Assembly: GCF_003852545.1 (NCBI RefSeq)
Contig: NZ_QAJR01000012.1
Coordinates: 112,942-176,941 of the forward strand
Source of the DNA: Acidovorax sp. FJL06
GTDB taxonomy: Bacteria; Pseudomonadota; Gammaproteobacteria; Burkholderiales; Burkholderiaceae_C
Direction: 5' to 3'
DNA length: 64,000 nucleotides
The position numbers and the translations under genes are program-made. Shown here piece after piece: positions 18,326 through 26,416 of the stretch (positions are counted from its first letter, which is position 1; each line of letters opens with the position of its first letter). A model generated the notes under the pieces. The model did no database searches and was not told the origin of the DNA. It saw only the letters and a program-made list of their open reading frames with translations.

Positions 18326-18628
18326 TCAGCGTGGCATGAGCGCGCCACATTGCCAGCACTGCTCGAAGCCGCCTTCCACGATTTCGCCGCACCGGCAGGC
18401 CCAGTGGCGCTGCGGCAGGGCCTGCAGCGCTTGCAGCAGGGCGTGCGCGCGGGTGGCGTGTTCGTCGCAGTCCAGCCAGATCTCGGGCAGGCACTGGTCG
18501 GGCGGCAGGTGCCCGGCGGCGGCGCCCAGGTACTGGCGCTGCACCGACGCCGTCATGCCCGCCTCGCACAGCAGGTCGGCCCACAGCGTGGCGATGGCGA
18601 TGTTCGGGGCTTGGGTCAGGCGCAGCAT
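18326..18628 (-). CDS. DUF2007-like protein with zinc ribbon
   Basis: A 100-residue protein. The N-terminal ~65 residues resemble DUF2007 ('putative signal transducing protein'): an A-x-L-W-A-D-L-L-x-x-A-G-M-x-A start and L-P-E-I-W-L-D-C-D-E-H-A-x-R-A-H end. The C-terminus carries two Cys-x-Cys/Cys-x-x-Cys pairs (W-A-C-R-C-G-E and F-E-Q-C-W-Q-C-G) that form a zinc ribbon. Role unknown. Confidence 0.78.
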   Translation of the reverse strand: MLRLTQAPNIAIATLWADLLCEAGMTASVQRQYLGAAAGHLPPDQCLPEIWLDCDEHATRAHALLQALQALPQRHWACRCGEIVEGGFEQCWQCGALMPR

Positions 18629-18707
18629 GGCTCCACCTTAGCGGCTGGCGGGGCCGGCGTACAGCCCCCGGCCTTGCTGCTCTTGCGCTCAGATCGTAAA
18701 CACGTTC

Positions 18708-19142
18708 TCAGAGGGCGGGCGGCTTGCGCGGTGAGGCGCCCTCGGCAGCCCGTTCGGCGTAGCGGTTGAAGCGCCACGCGGAATGCTCCAGGGTGATGCG
18801 GCGCCACACCACGCGCTTTTCTGCGGGGGACATGGCCGGCCAGTGCTGCACCTCATCAAAGGTGCGTCCGCATCCCTTGCAAAGATCGTCCCCCTGGCTG
18901 GTGGAGCAGATGGCGATGCAGGGGGTGTCGGGTGTCGTGTCGTACCAGGCCTGCCACGCCGCCAGCGCGCGCGCGGGCAGGCGGTCTTCGCCAATGGCGG
19001 TCTGGCGGTGGTAGACCATCAGCGCGTACGTTTCACCCAGGGCCTCGATCTCGGGCGCCAGCGCGACGCCGTCAGGCGACGGCGCGCGGTGACGCCAGTG
19101 GTTGATGGCGGCTTCGATGTCAGTGATGTGGATGGCGGCCAT
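18708..19142 (-). CDS. DUF3717-DUF1289 domain protein
   Basis: About 144 residues. The N-terminus (I-H-I-T-D-I-E-A-A-I-N-H-W-R) is DUF3717; the middle has the four-Cys DUF1289 module (C-I-A-I-C … C-K-G-C-G-R-T-F-D-E-V-Q-H-W), likely a metal-binding site. Start set at 19142 because the DUF3717 motif begins two residues later; an upstream in-frame ATG at 19157 is possible. Function not known; the fusion is common in Burkholderiales. Confidence 0.82.
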   Translation of the reverse strand: MAAIHITDIEAAINHWRHRAPSPDGVALAPEIEALGETYALMVYHRQTAIGEDRLPARALAAWQAWYDTTPDTPCIAICSTSQGDDLCKGCGRTFDEVQHWPAMSPAEKRVVWRRITLEHSAWRFNRYAERAAEGASPRKPPAL

Positions 19143-19289
19143 GGAGGGGCAGGACACAAGGGGGCTGGATCATAGCCGCCCGCCCGGGGGATGCTGGCTG
19201 TGGTGGTTTTTCGGTGGGCCACGCCCAAGGCGGGGCGGACGTAAGCAGAAACCACAACATGCCGGGCCTTGCGCGCTGGCGCAGGCGAT

Positions 19290-19440
19290 GTTCCAATCGA
19301 GGGCTCGAAGGGGAGTAGCTCCCGACTTGCAATGCTGTACGGCCGGTTTCTGGCGGGCGTGTGGCGCAAGGCATCGGATTCGTCGTCAATACGAAGCATC
19401 GCTTCCGGCGTTCCGGGTTCCGCGCACATGGCTGCGTGCT
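19290..19440 (+). promoter_or_regulatory. yybP-ykoY manganese riboswitch upstream of terC
   Basis: Both invariant blocks of the yybP-ykoY aptamer are present: GGGGAGTAGC at 19310-19319 and CGTCAATACG at 19384-19393, separated by paired regions, with flanking stems. The 3' side (19441-19520) holds a further imperfect hairpin (CTTTGATGGGCCC / GGGCTGATCAAG) that could be the expression platform. This class binds Mn2+ and turns on exporters such as TerC/Alx and MntP, matching the gene downstream. Boundaries are approximate. Confidence 0.85.
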
Positions 19441-19625
19441 GAACTGAGCAAGACCTTTGATGGGCCCTCTGTGGGCTGATCAAGGCTGTCCCTTCGCATG
19501 CCACGCCCCCCTATCGGGTGCAAGAACTCCTTGATCCTCCGACCGCAGGCCCTCTATCCCTGGGACGGACTCGGCGCTACAGTGGTGACGAGCTCCTCCT
19601 TTCGCGCACTGATATTGAGGAATTT

Positions 19626-20381
19626 ATGGACTTTTTGGCATCGCCCGAATTCTGGCTCGCTCTCGGCCAGATCATCATCATCGACATCCTGCTGGGGGGC
19701 GACAACGCGGTGGTCATCGCGCTGGCCTGCCGCAAGCTACCCCCCGCACAACGCACCAAGGGCATCATCTGGGGCACGGCGGGTGCCATCGTGCTGCGTG
19801 TGATCCTGATCGCGTTTGCGATGACCCTGCTGGCGCTGCCGTTCCTCAAGTTCGTGGGCGCCATTTTGCTGGTGTGGATCGGCGTCAAGCTGCTGGCTCC
19901 TGATGAAGATGGCCATGGCGACGTGCAGGGCAGCGACAAGCTGCTGGCCGCGATCAAGACCATCATCGTGGCCGACCTGGTGATGAGCGTGGACAACGTG
20001 ATCGCGATTGCCGGCGCTGCGCAGAACGCGGGCGAGCACCAGTTTCTGCTGGTCGTGCTGGGCCTCTTGATCTCGATCCCGATCATCGTCTGGGGCAGCC
20101 AGCTGGTCATCAAGCTCATGGAGCGCTTCCCCATGATCATCACGCTGGGCGGCATGCTGCTGGGCTGGATCGCCGGTGGCATGCTGGTGACGGACCCCGC
20201 GCTGGCCAACCCCGACAAGTGGCAGTGGATGCTGAAGATGCCGCTGGACAGCGCCTCGGGTGAAGTCCTCGACATGGTCAAGTACGGCGCCAGCGTGGCA
20301 GGCGCTCTGCTGGTGCTGGTGGCAGGCAAGATCATCCTGGCGCGCCGTGCGGGCGCGGAATCCGCAGCCGCCGGCCACTGA
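19626..20381 (+). CDS. TerC family membrane protein, probable Mn2+ exporter
   Basis: A 251-residue inner membrane protein with about seven transmembrane helices. The two TerC metal-site motifs, L-L-G-G-D-N-A-V-V-I-A in TM2 and V-M-S-V-D-N-V-I-A-I in the later repeat, are intact with both Asp-Asn pairs. The upstream manganese riboswitch strongly suggests manganese detoxification, as for Alx/TerC of enterobacteria. Start at ATG 19626 with GAGG 7 bp upstream. Followed by an intrinsic terminator. Confidence 0.9.
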   Translation: MDFLASPEFWLALGQIIIIDILLGGDNAVVIALACRKLPPAQRTKGIIWGTAGAIVLRVILIAFAMTLLALPFLKFVGAILLVWIGVKLLAPDEDGHGDVQGSDKLLAAIKTIIVADLVMSVDNVIAIAGAAQNAGEHQFLLVVLGLLISIPIIVWGSQLVIKLMERFPMIITLGGMLLGWIAGGMLVTDPALANPDKWQWMLKMPLDSASGEVLDMVKYGASVAGALLVLVAGKIILARRAGAESAAAGH

Positions 20382-20407
20382 CCTGCTGGCGCGCGGGTTG
20401 CTCAACC

Positions 20408-20460
20408 AAAAAGCGGCAACGCAAGAGGCCATGCGACCTTTGCGGCGGGCCGCTTTTTCT
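20408..20460 (+). terminator. intrinsic terminator after terC
   Basis: AAAAAGCGGC at 20408 pairs with GCCGCTTTTT at 20449-20458, with an inner CGCAAGAGG/CCTTTGCG stem, followed by more T residues. A strong bipartite hairpin. Confidence 0.75.
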
Positions 20461-20472
20461 TCTGGAGGTGGT

Positions 20473-20931
20473 ATGGAGAGAGTCATCGTGTACGTGGACG
20501 ACGCAGCGTATGCCGAGCAGGTGCTTGCGCCTTTGTTTGCCCGAGATGCGGCGCTGCAGACCCAATGGGTCTTGGTGGCCTGCGCTCCCCGCATGACCCA
20601 CCGGATCAGCAAGTGGGTGAGCCACAGCGCACGGGAGAATTGGCGTGCCAAATGGGCGGACAAGCTGTTTGCCCAGATCCTCCCTGCGCTGCGCGCCCCG
20701 GCAAGCCGCGTGACCACCATGGTGGCCAAGGGCCCGCTGGTGGAGTTGACCGAGCAACTGCAGGCGGCGCAGCCTTCTGCGGCCCAGGTGGTGGATGCCC
20801 GCCGGCCGAAGTCCGATGCGCCAGAAGGCGCGGGCGGCACCAGCCGCCGCTGGTCTTCGCCGCGGCCCGGTACCTTGCTGGGCAGCCTGCTGACGGGCTT
20901 TGGCGCCCTGTGGGTGCTGGCGCTGGAGTGA
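20473..20931 (+). CDS. conserved hypothetical protein
   Basis: A 152-residue protein starting at ATG 20473 behind a good TGGAGGTG ribosome site. The first ~100 residues (R-V-I-V-Y-V-D-D-A-A-Y-A-E start, then V-L-V-A-C-A-P) suggest a flavodoxin/universal-stress-like alpha-beta fold; a polar Arg/Pro/Ser linker follows and a final hydrophobic helix (L-L-G-S-L-L-T-G-F-G-A-L-W-V-L-A) may anchor it. No specific function recognised. Confidence 0.7.
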   Translation: MERVIVYVDDAAYAEQVLAPLFARDAALQTQWVLVACAPRMTHRISKWVSHSARENWRAKWADKLFAQILPALRAPASRVTTMVAKGPLVELTEQLQAAQPSAAQVVDARRPKSDAPEGAGGTSRRWSSPRPGTLLGSLLTGFGALWVLALE

Positions 20932-20984
20932 TCGACTGGGCCCGACAGCCGCCGATTGAAGGGGGTGTGGACGGGGAGTGAAGG

Positions 20985-21010
20985 AAGGGCCCATTGGGCC
21001 CTTTTTCTTT
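20985..21010 (+). terminator. intrinsic terminator
   Basis: AAGGGCCC, a 3-nt loop and GGGCCCTT followed by TTTCTTT; ends the hypothetical gene upstream. Confidence 0.8.
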
Positions 21011-21044
21011 GCTGCGGGCCGGTGCTATTTGCTATTCTTTGAGC

Positions 21045-21398
21045 ATGAAACTTCTTCTCAAATGGCTGCTCAGCGCGGCTGCACTGCTGTTCGTGGCCTA
21101 CATCTACAGCGGGGTCGAGGTCAAAAGCTTCCCTGCGGCATTGATTGCAGCCTTTGTGATCGGGTTGTTCAACGTGGTGCTGCGGCCCGTGCTGGTGGTG
21201 TTGACGCTGCCCGTGACCATCGTCACGGTCGGGTTGTTCCTGTTCGTCATCAACGCCCTCATGTTCTGGGCCGCCGCCAGCGTGCTGGACGGATTTCACG
21301 TCACGGGGTTTGGCGCCGCCCTGCTGGGCTCGCTCATCTATTCGGTACTGGGCGTACTGATCGAGTCAGCGCTCGGTGGCCTGTTCACGAAGAAGTGA
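21045..21398 (+). CDS. phage holin family 4 / DUF360 membrane protein
   Basis: A 117-residue membrane protein with four transmembrane segments and a short Lys-Lys tail. The family's conserved centre I-G-L-F-N-V-V-L-R-P-V-L-V-V-L-T-L-P is intact. Despite the name these are usually chromosomal housekeeping proteins without a known role and no other phage genes are near. Its end overlaps the convergent protease gene by 33 bp. Confidence 0.82.
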   Translation: MKLLLKWLLSAAALLFVAYIYSGVEVKSFPAALIAAFVIGLFNVVLRPVLVVLTLPVTIVTVGLFLFVINALMFWAAASVLDGFHVTGFGAALLGSLIYSVLGVLIESALGGLFTKK

Positions 21399-22958
21399 CT
21401 CCATGGCCCGCAGCCGGGTGTCGATGATCGAGGCCTCGATGTGGTCCACGGCCGCGCTCCCGCTGCGGCGCGCCAGGTCCTGACCGGCCTTGAACCGATC
21501 CACCGCCGCCGCATAGTCATAGCGTGCGGCATGCGCTTCGGCTTCCGCGCGGATGGCACGCAGGCCCTGGCCCTGAGCCTGCCGCATGGATGCCAATAAT
21601 TGCCACGCGCTGGCGTCCATGGGATGGTCGGTCACCCAGGTTTGCAATGCCTCTGTGCCCTCGCCCGCCCGGCCGGCCTTCAGCAGGGCCTGGGTGCGCA
21701 GCATCAACTCGGGCCGGTGCCTGTTGTCTTCGGGCATGGCGGCAAGCGCAGCCGCCGCGTCGCCCGCAGCCAGTTCGATTTCAGCACTGAGCAAGCGCGC
21801 AAGCCTGCGGGCGGCCCTGCCATCCGCTTGGGCCAGCGTGTCCAGCTTCTTGGCCGCCGCCCGGGCGCCGGCCACATCACGCAGCTGGCTGTTGCCCAGC
21901 GCAGCGGCATAGAGCGCGGCTGCGCGCCGATGGGCGGGCTGGCTTGCAAACCCCGTGCCCTGCGGCTCCGCAATCCATTGGCGCAGGATGTCCACCCCAG
22001 GGTTGGAGAGCACCCGGGCCCGGGCCGCGATCATGGCGTGTTCGAGCGTGAAGGGCCCCGGCGCCGCAACAGTGGTGCCTGGCGGAATGCGCGATTGCAT
22101 GTCTGCCATGCGTTCGGTGGTCAGCGGGTGGCTGCGCAGGTAGGGCCACGAGCCGTTGTCATTGAGCCGGTTCGCCTGCTGCAGCTTGTCGAACATGCTC
22201 ACGAAACCCTGGGGGGCAAAGCCTGCAGGCGCCATCAGGCCATAGCCAACGCGGTCCGCCTCCCGTTCCATATCGCGCGAGAAACTGAGTTGGTTGTGCA
22301 CCGCCAGGGCCTGGCCGCCCACGACGAGGGCCTGGGTGGCCCCCGGGTTCTTGCTGGCGGCCAGGGCCCCCAGGATCAAGGCGCCCAGCAGCAGCGGTGT
22401 CTGCTTGCTCTGCTGCGCGACCAGGCGCGAGATGTGGCGCTGGGTGACATGGCTGAGTTCATGCGCGAGCACCGATGCGAGTTCATCGCGCGTGGTCACA
22501 ACCCCGATCAGGCCCAGATGCACCCCCAGGTACCCGCCAGGCAACGCAAAGGCATTGACCGTGCGATCACGGCCCAGCAGAAGCTCCCAGGCAAAGCGCT
22601 CGTCCAGCTCAGGGGACAGCTCGCCACGCGCCTTGGCTGCCGCCATCAGGGGCTGCCAGATGCCTTGCACGTAGTCCGCTATGACCGGGTCGTCCAGGTA
22701 GTCGGGGTCCCGGTACAGCTCCCGGATGATGCGGTCTCCCAGGCGGCGCTCGGCGCTGGTGGTGAGGTCGCTGGTTTCACCGAGGGTGGGGAGGGAGGGT
22801 TGGGCGTTTGTCGCCGATGGAGCGCCAACGCTCATTGCTATCAATAATGAAGCTGTCAGCGCGTATCCAGCAAACGCTATAGAGGCTTTTTTAGTGCCTT
22901 TGACTACTAAGGAGTCTTCGGTCGAAGGCTTGGCACGGGTGTGTTCGTGGTTCCGCAT
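21366..22958 (-). CDS. M48 family metalloprotease with TPR region (BepA-like)
   Basis: About 530 residues. A signal peptide is followed by a Zn-protease domain with H-E-L-S-H (two metal His and catalytic Glu) and the downstream E-R-E-A-D-R-V-G third-ligand motif, then an Ala-rich helical TPR region to the C-terminus. BepA-like proteins guard assembly of outer membrane proteins in the periplasm. Start placed at 22958 (M-R-N-H-E-H-T-R); an upstream in-frame start at 22994 would overlap the divergent promoter region. The hydrophobic core of the signal peptide is encoded by a dispersed repeat copy (22835-22910). Confidence 0.85.
   Translation of the reverse strand: MRNHEHTRAKPSTEDSLVVKGTKKASIAFAGYALTASLLIAMSVGAPSATNAQPSLPTLGETSDLTTSAERRLGDRIIRELYRDPDYLDDPVIADYVQGIWQPLMAAAKARGELSPELDERFAWELLLGRDRTVNAFALPGGYLGVHLGLIGVVTTRDELASVLAHELSHVTQRHISRLVAQQSKQTPLLLGALILGALAASKNPGATQALVVGGQALAVHNQLSFSRDMEREADRVGYGLMAPAGFAPQGFVSMFDKLQQANRLNDNGSWPYLRSHPLTTERMADMQSRIPPGTTVAAPGPFTLEHAMIAARARVLSNPGVDILRQWIAEPQGTGFASQPAHRRAAALYAAALGNSQLRDVAGARAAAKKLDTLAQADGRAARRLARLLSAEIELAAGDAAAALAAMPEDNRHRPELMLRTQALLKAGRAGEGTEALQTWVTDHPMDASAWQLLASMRQAQGQGLRAIRAEAEAHAARYDYAAAVDRFKAGQDLARRSGSAAVDHIEASIIDTRLRAMESLLREQATER
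22835..22910. repeat. dispersed palindromic repeat copy encoding a signal peptide
   Basis: Plus strand 'cattgctatcaataatgaagctgtcagcgcgtatccagcaaacgctatagaggcttttt' has the repeat's GCTATCA arm, TATCCAGCAA centre and CGCTATAGAGGC arm. On the minus strand it encodes roughly A-S-I-A-F-A-G-Y-A-L-T-A-S-L-L-I-A-M of the M48 protease leader. Confidence 0.65.
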
Positions 22959-23016
22959 GCACGTATGATGCCCCGTCCCTCGAATGTTTCCCACCGATTC
23001 ACCTGGCTACAGCCGT

Positions 23017-23514
23017 ATGTCCGCACTCACCCACTTTGACGCTCAGGGCCAAGCCCACATGGTGGATGTAGCCACCAAGGCAGCCACGCATCGCGTCGCT
23101 ATCGCTTGTGGCCGCATCGAGATGCAGCCTGCCACCCTGGCTCTGATCGAATCCGGCACGGCCAAAAAAGGTGATGTGCTGGGCATTGCCCGCATCGCAG
23201 GCATTCAGGGGGCCAAGAAAACCAGTGACCTTATTCCGCTGTGCCATCCGCTGGCGTTGACCCGTGTTGCTATTGAGTTTGAAGATTCTCGCGCGCACGA
23301 TCCGGGCGCTACGGGCATATTTTGCACCGCAACTGTGGAAACGGTCGGCCCCACTGGCGTGGAGATGGAGGCGCTCACCGCCGTGCAAGTTGCCTTGCTC
23401 ACCATCTACGATATGTGCAAAGCGGTGGATCGGGGCATGTCCATCCATGGCGTGCGAGTGCTGGAAAAGCACGGTGGCAAGTCCGGTAGCTATGTGGCTA
23501 CCCGAGTGGGTTGA
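23017..23514 (+). CDS. moaC: cyclic pyranopterin monophosphate synthase
   Basis: A 165-residue hexameric enzyme of molybdenum cofactor synthesis that converts the MoaA product to cyclic pyranopterin monophosphate. Family hallmarks: D-V-A-x-K-A-x-T-x-R near the N-terminus, I-P-L-C-H-P-L (catalytic His), T-G-V-E-M-E-A-L-T and Y-D-M-C-K-A with the catalytic Asp-Lys pair, and the G-G-K-S-G end. The stretch between the CHP and GVEMEAL motifs is a few residues longer than usual and carries motifs vaguely like the dispersed repeat. No other moa genes nearby. Confidence 0.95.
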   Translation: MSALTHFDAQGQAHMVDVATKAATHRVAIACGRIEMQPATLALIESGTAKKGDVLGIARIAGIQGAKKTSDLIPLCHPLALTRVAIEFEDSRAHDPGATGIFCTATVETVGPTGVEMEALTAVQVALLTIYDMCKAVDRGMSIHGVRVLEKHGGKSGSYVATRVG

Positions 23515-23853
23515 TTCTTTGGAAGGCTCGCCCACTGCTTGAACCCCAGTAGATGGCGACCGAGACCTGCCGCCGCAGCCTTGGATCCAGTCGATTTGGA
23601 GGATCATGGTAATGATCTCGACTTATCGATGGATTTTTGCATCGAGCACGACCCTCGCACCAAGGTTTGTAGTGCGGGATTATCGCCTGCCACATCGGTA
23701 TTTTCGAGATACGACACATTGACGCCGCATCGCGGCAGACACTTTTGGCAAAATGCCAGATGACTGTCTCCAAGAGGAAAAGACGCGGGTGAATGGTTTT
23801 TTCGATTGGAAAACTGGTATTGAAATGCGTCAGATGCTCTTCCTTCGTTTCGA
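23515..23853. other. intergenic region without recognisable gene
   Basis: About 340 bp between moaC and the convergent ligase gene. It is visibly less G+C-rich than moaC and marks the left border of the AT-rich pilin-ligase segment. Short open frames exist but none has a ribosome site or recognisable motif. No terminator seen after moaC. Confidence 0.5.
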
Positions 23854-25647
23854 TCATTGCAGGCGGTTTTGGAAACACTTGCTGCTGTAGGTGTCGATGG
23901 ATCGCTCGACCGGATGAGGCTTCTCTATGAAATCAAGCATTATTTCCTTTGATGGTGCATCACTTTTTTCCATTGATTTCTTGAAGTGCTGTGAGTATCC
24001 GCCACTAAGCTTCCAGTAGGAGTATATGATCCATTTGGCCTCTTCCAGCCTTTCAGCGTAGGTGAGCGCGACAATGGTGCCGGGCTGATACCATAGTTCA
24101 TACATGATGCATCCATTCGTGGCGGCTTGATCCAAGTAAGCGCGATAGTTTTCAGGTGCCACAGGTTGAATGTTCAAGAGAACAAATCTTGAGAATGGTT
24201 GGAACCAAAAATTGTCACTTGCAGTTGCTATTCTTTCATTGAGTGTGGATTTAAGTCCAGCCGCATAAATAGGTGTGATTTTGTAATAGTCACTATTTAT
24301 CCATGTGGTGAGCATGATTGTGCTAAGGCCGATGGCAGATGCGAGATATTTTTTCCGAGTCGTATTTTTGGCCTCCGCCAATGAGGGGGGGGCGGTTTGA
24401 GTCTCAAGCCAGCCTAGGTGGAAGCAAAATGGAAGCAGGAAATATGTGTACCACAAGGGGAATTCAACCATTGAATGTATTCCGATAAATCCTATTGTTG
24501 TTGTGGGAATGAAATTCCCAGGATTTAGTATGATTTTTCTGATTTTGAGAAAAATTCGAGCGACTAGTGTGATAAATGCAATTGATACCGGGATTCCGAA
24601 GGCGTATATTATTTGAAGAATAATATTGTGCGAGTGGGTCATTGGAAGCCCCACTTTCTCAGCTGCTCCGCTGAGTATGAAATCGGATCCGAAATAAAGT
24701 AGGCCCGCCCCAATCAAAGGGTGTGAAACAATTAAATTCCATGTTTCACGCCACAATTCATGCCTCAAGCCGACACCTTCTGATGATGTCTGTGCGGCTT
24801 TCTTGATGCCGTAAAAATTTGCGATATCGAGATAATTCAAAATATACAATCCAAACCATAGCAGGGCTGTCAGCAAAATTATTGATGCTGCAGCCCGCAA
24901 TCCTCTGGATTTGAACGTCAGTGCGATGCAAATGGAGAGAAAAATGATTTGCATCATTGCGGTGCGTGAACCTGTTGTCAGCAACGCGAAAATTATGATT
25001 GGGGCGAAGAGGAGAGCCAGTACCCGGGTGCGGTATTTTGAAATATAGGCCAGATAAACAATGCTGGCCAAGCCGATGCTTAAAAATGTTCCCTGATGGT
25101 TGGGTTGCCGTACAAATCCAAATGTTCGCCCAGAGTCTTGGGCGGGGGAGAGAACGATATATCCGCCGTCAAAATTAAAAAATTGTGCGATCGATCCCAG
25201 CGCTGCAATCACTGCGCCAATTGACAGCCCAATACATATGGCCTTCATCCATTCATTTGCATGCGTGCCGCTTCGTGCAGCACTCCCGGTCCAGGCGGCA
25301 AGCCAACCCATGCCCAGATAGCCGATGGCAACGATCCATGCCGGCGTGTTGATGGCTCCAAAATAGAAGTAATGAAAAATAGTTGCCAATATCAAAAGAA
25401 CCAATGCAGATGTGGTTCTTTGTATGTTCTTGTGGGCGAAATCGAAGTTTCCATATATTGCCGCTGCCCAAAGTAGGGTGGAAAATCCGGAGGCACTCAC
25501 AATTTCGCCTGCAAAATTAGTCAGAGGGGCGGTGCCGTAGCCGAATAAAAATGGTGCAGACAGCCCTGCCAACGCGACCAAACTCAAAATTACCAGGGGG
25601 CCATGATCGGAGTGTCTTGGCGAGTGCATCAGGGACCGAGGCAGCAT
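23854..25647 (-). CDS. O-antigen ligase / pilin O-oligosaccharyltransferase-like protein (Wzy_C)
   Basis: A 597-residue polytopic membrane protein with ~11-12 predicted helices and a ~170-residue C-terminal soluble part. The R-Q-P-N-H-Q-G-T motif near residue 180 and T-H-S-H-N-I-I-L-Q near 335 in the large periplasmic loop are characteristic of the Wzy_C family and especially of PglL-type enzymes that transfer lipid-linked glycans to pilins. It lies just downstream of a type IV pilin gene on the same strand, separated by a terminator. Much richer in A+T than the surrounding chromosome, suggesting horizontal acquisition. Acceptor not proven. Confidence 0.82.
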   Translation of the reverse strand: MLPRSLMHSPRHSDHGPLVILSLVALAGLSAPFLFGYGTAPLTNFAGEIVSASGFSTLLWAAAIYGNFDFAHKNIQRTTSALVLLILATIFHYFYFGAINTPAWIVAIGYLGMGWLAAWTGSAARSGTHANEWMKAICIGLSIGAVIAALGSIAQFFNFDGGYIVLSPAQDSGRTFGFVRQPNHQGTFLSIGLASIVYLAYISKYRTRVLALLFAPIIIFALLTTGSRTAMMQIIFLSICIALTFKSRGLRAAASIILLTALLWFGLYILNYLDIANFYGIKKAAQTSSEGVGLRHELWRETWNLIVSHPLIGAGLLYFGSDFILSGAAEKVGLPMTHSHNIILQIIYAFGIPVSIAFITLVARIFLKIRKIILNPGNFIPTTTIGFIGIHSMVEFPLWYTYFLLPFCFHLGWLETQTAPPSLAEAKNTTRKKYLASAIGLSTIMLTTWINSDYYKITPIYAAGLKSTLNERIATASDNFWFQPFSRFVLLNIQPVAPENYRAYLDQAATNGCIMYELWYQPGTIVALTYAERLEEAKWIIYSYWKLSGGYSQHFKKSMEKSDAPSKEIMLDFIEKPHPVERSIDTYSSKCFQNRLQ

Positions 25648-25680
25648 AGGGTGGTTAAATATTTTTGAGATACTTCAAAC

Positions 25681-25706
25681 AAAAAAGGCACCCGAAGGTG
25701 CCTTTC
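25681..25706 (-). terminator. intrinsic terminator after the pilin gene
   Basis: On the minus strand GGCACC-TTCG-GGTGCC is followed by TTTTTTG, directly after the pilin stop and before the ligase start. A near-ideal tetraloop terminator. Confidence 0.9.
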
Positions 25707-25727
25707 CATGCGCAAAAACTGGCGCAA

Positions 25728-26192
25728 TTAGCCGCGGCAAGAGCCTGGGAGGAACTTCAGTGGGACGCCAGAAGCGCTGCTTGGACCACAGATCCATTGA
25801 CCAATCACAGAGCCTGCGGCCAAGGTGCCCGTCGAAGGAGTGCCCTTGGGGACCAGCGAAACCCACATGCTATCGATGGTGGAGTCATTCAAGCCTTGGG
25901 CTTGGACGCTAACTGTGCCGCCTGCATTGGTGACAATCTGTGCAACATATTTGCTGGTGCTGGCGGCACTTTCACAACCCCAGCTACCAGCTGCGGGCAA
26001 TGTGCTTGCCGATTGGTAGACTTCAGAAATGCTGGTGCGGCAAGCCGAAGCAGCCAGAATCACTTCAGACAGCTTGGCACGCTTGGTGTAGTCCTGGTAC
26101 GCAGGCAGAGCCACGGCAGCCAAGATGCCGATGATCGCGACCACGATCATCAATTCAATCAGGGTAAAACCCTTTTGGAGAGAGCGCTTCAT
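25728..26192 (-). CDS. pilA: type IV pilin (PilA-like major pilin)
   Basis: A 154-residue prepilin. The leader K-R-S-L-Q-K-G is cut before [16 protein letters not shown], with the conserved Glu5; the hydrophobic helix is followed by P-A-Y-Q-D-Y. One Cys pair near the C-terminus (W-I-C-G … G-S-C-R-G) forms the D-loop and another Cys pair occurs at ~46-72 of the precursor. The mature globular part is Ser/Thr-rich, offering acceptor sites for the neighbouring ligase. AGGAG ribosome site and a sigma54-type promoter lie upstream. Confidence 0.93.
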   Translation of the reverse strand: MKRSLQKGFTLIELMIVVAIIGILAAVALPAYQDYTKRAKLSEVILAASACRTSISEVYQSASTLPAAGSWGCESAASTSKYVAQIVTNAGGTVSVQAQGLNDSTIDSMWVSLVPKGTPSTGTLAAGSVIGQWICGPSSASGVPLKFLPGSCRG

Positions 26193-26230
26193 GAAAAACT
26201 CCTAGGAAAAGTTGCAAATGCGTTGGTACT

Positions 26231-26247
26231 AAGCAATTGCCATGCCC
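26231..26247 (-). promoter_or_regulatory. sigma54 promoter of the pilin gene
   Basis: On the minus strand GGGCATG-N4-TTGCT preserves the invariant GG and GC dinucleotides with the required 10-bp spacing. It lies ~40 bp upstream of the pilin start. Type IV pilin genes are usually RpoN/PilR-dependent, which agrees. Confidence 0.7.
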
Positions 26248-26416
26248 AAACGGGTGGCCGGCCAGGACGGTGGATGGTTGAGGGCTGCGCTTGGCGAAAC
26301 TGGCGGGATCGCTTGTGCTTTCTTCAATGGTGTCTGGTGATGGCCCGCGACGGGAACGGCGTTCTACAAGACGGGCTTACATTTTTGTCGTCCAGTAATG
26401 TCATCGCCACCTTCCG

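Noticed and set aside
21045-21398. Prophage remnant suggested by the 'holin' family name
   Set aside because: This DUF360-type family is chromosomal and no other phage gene is present nearby.
23498-23878. 126-codon minus-strand frame between moaC and the ligase
   Set aside because: No ribosome site, no motif, and biased Arg/Ser/Cys composition; treated as non-coding.
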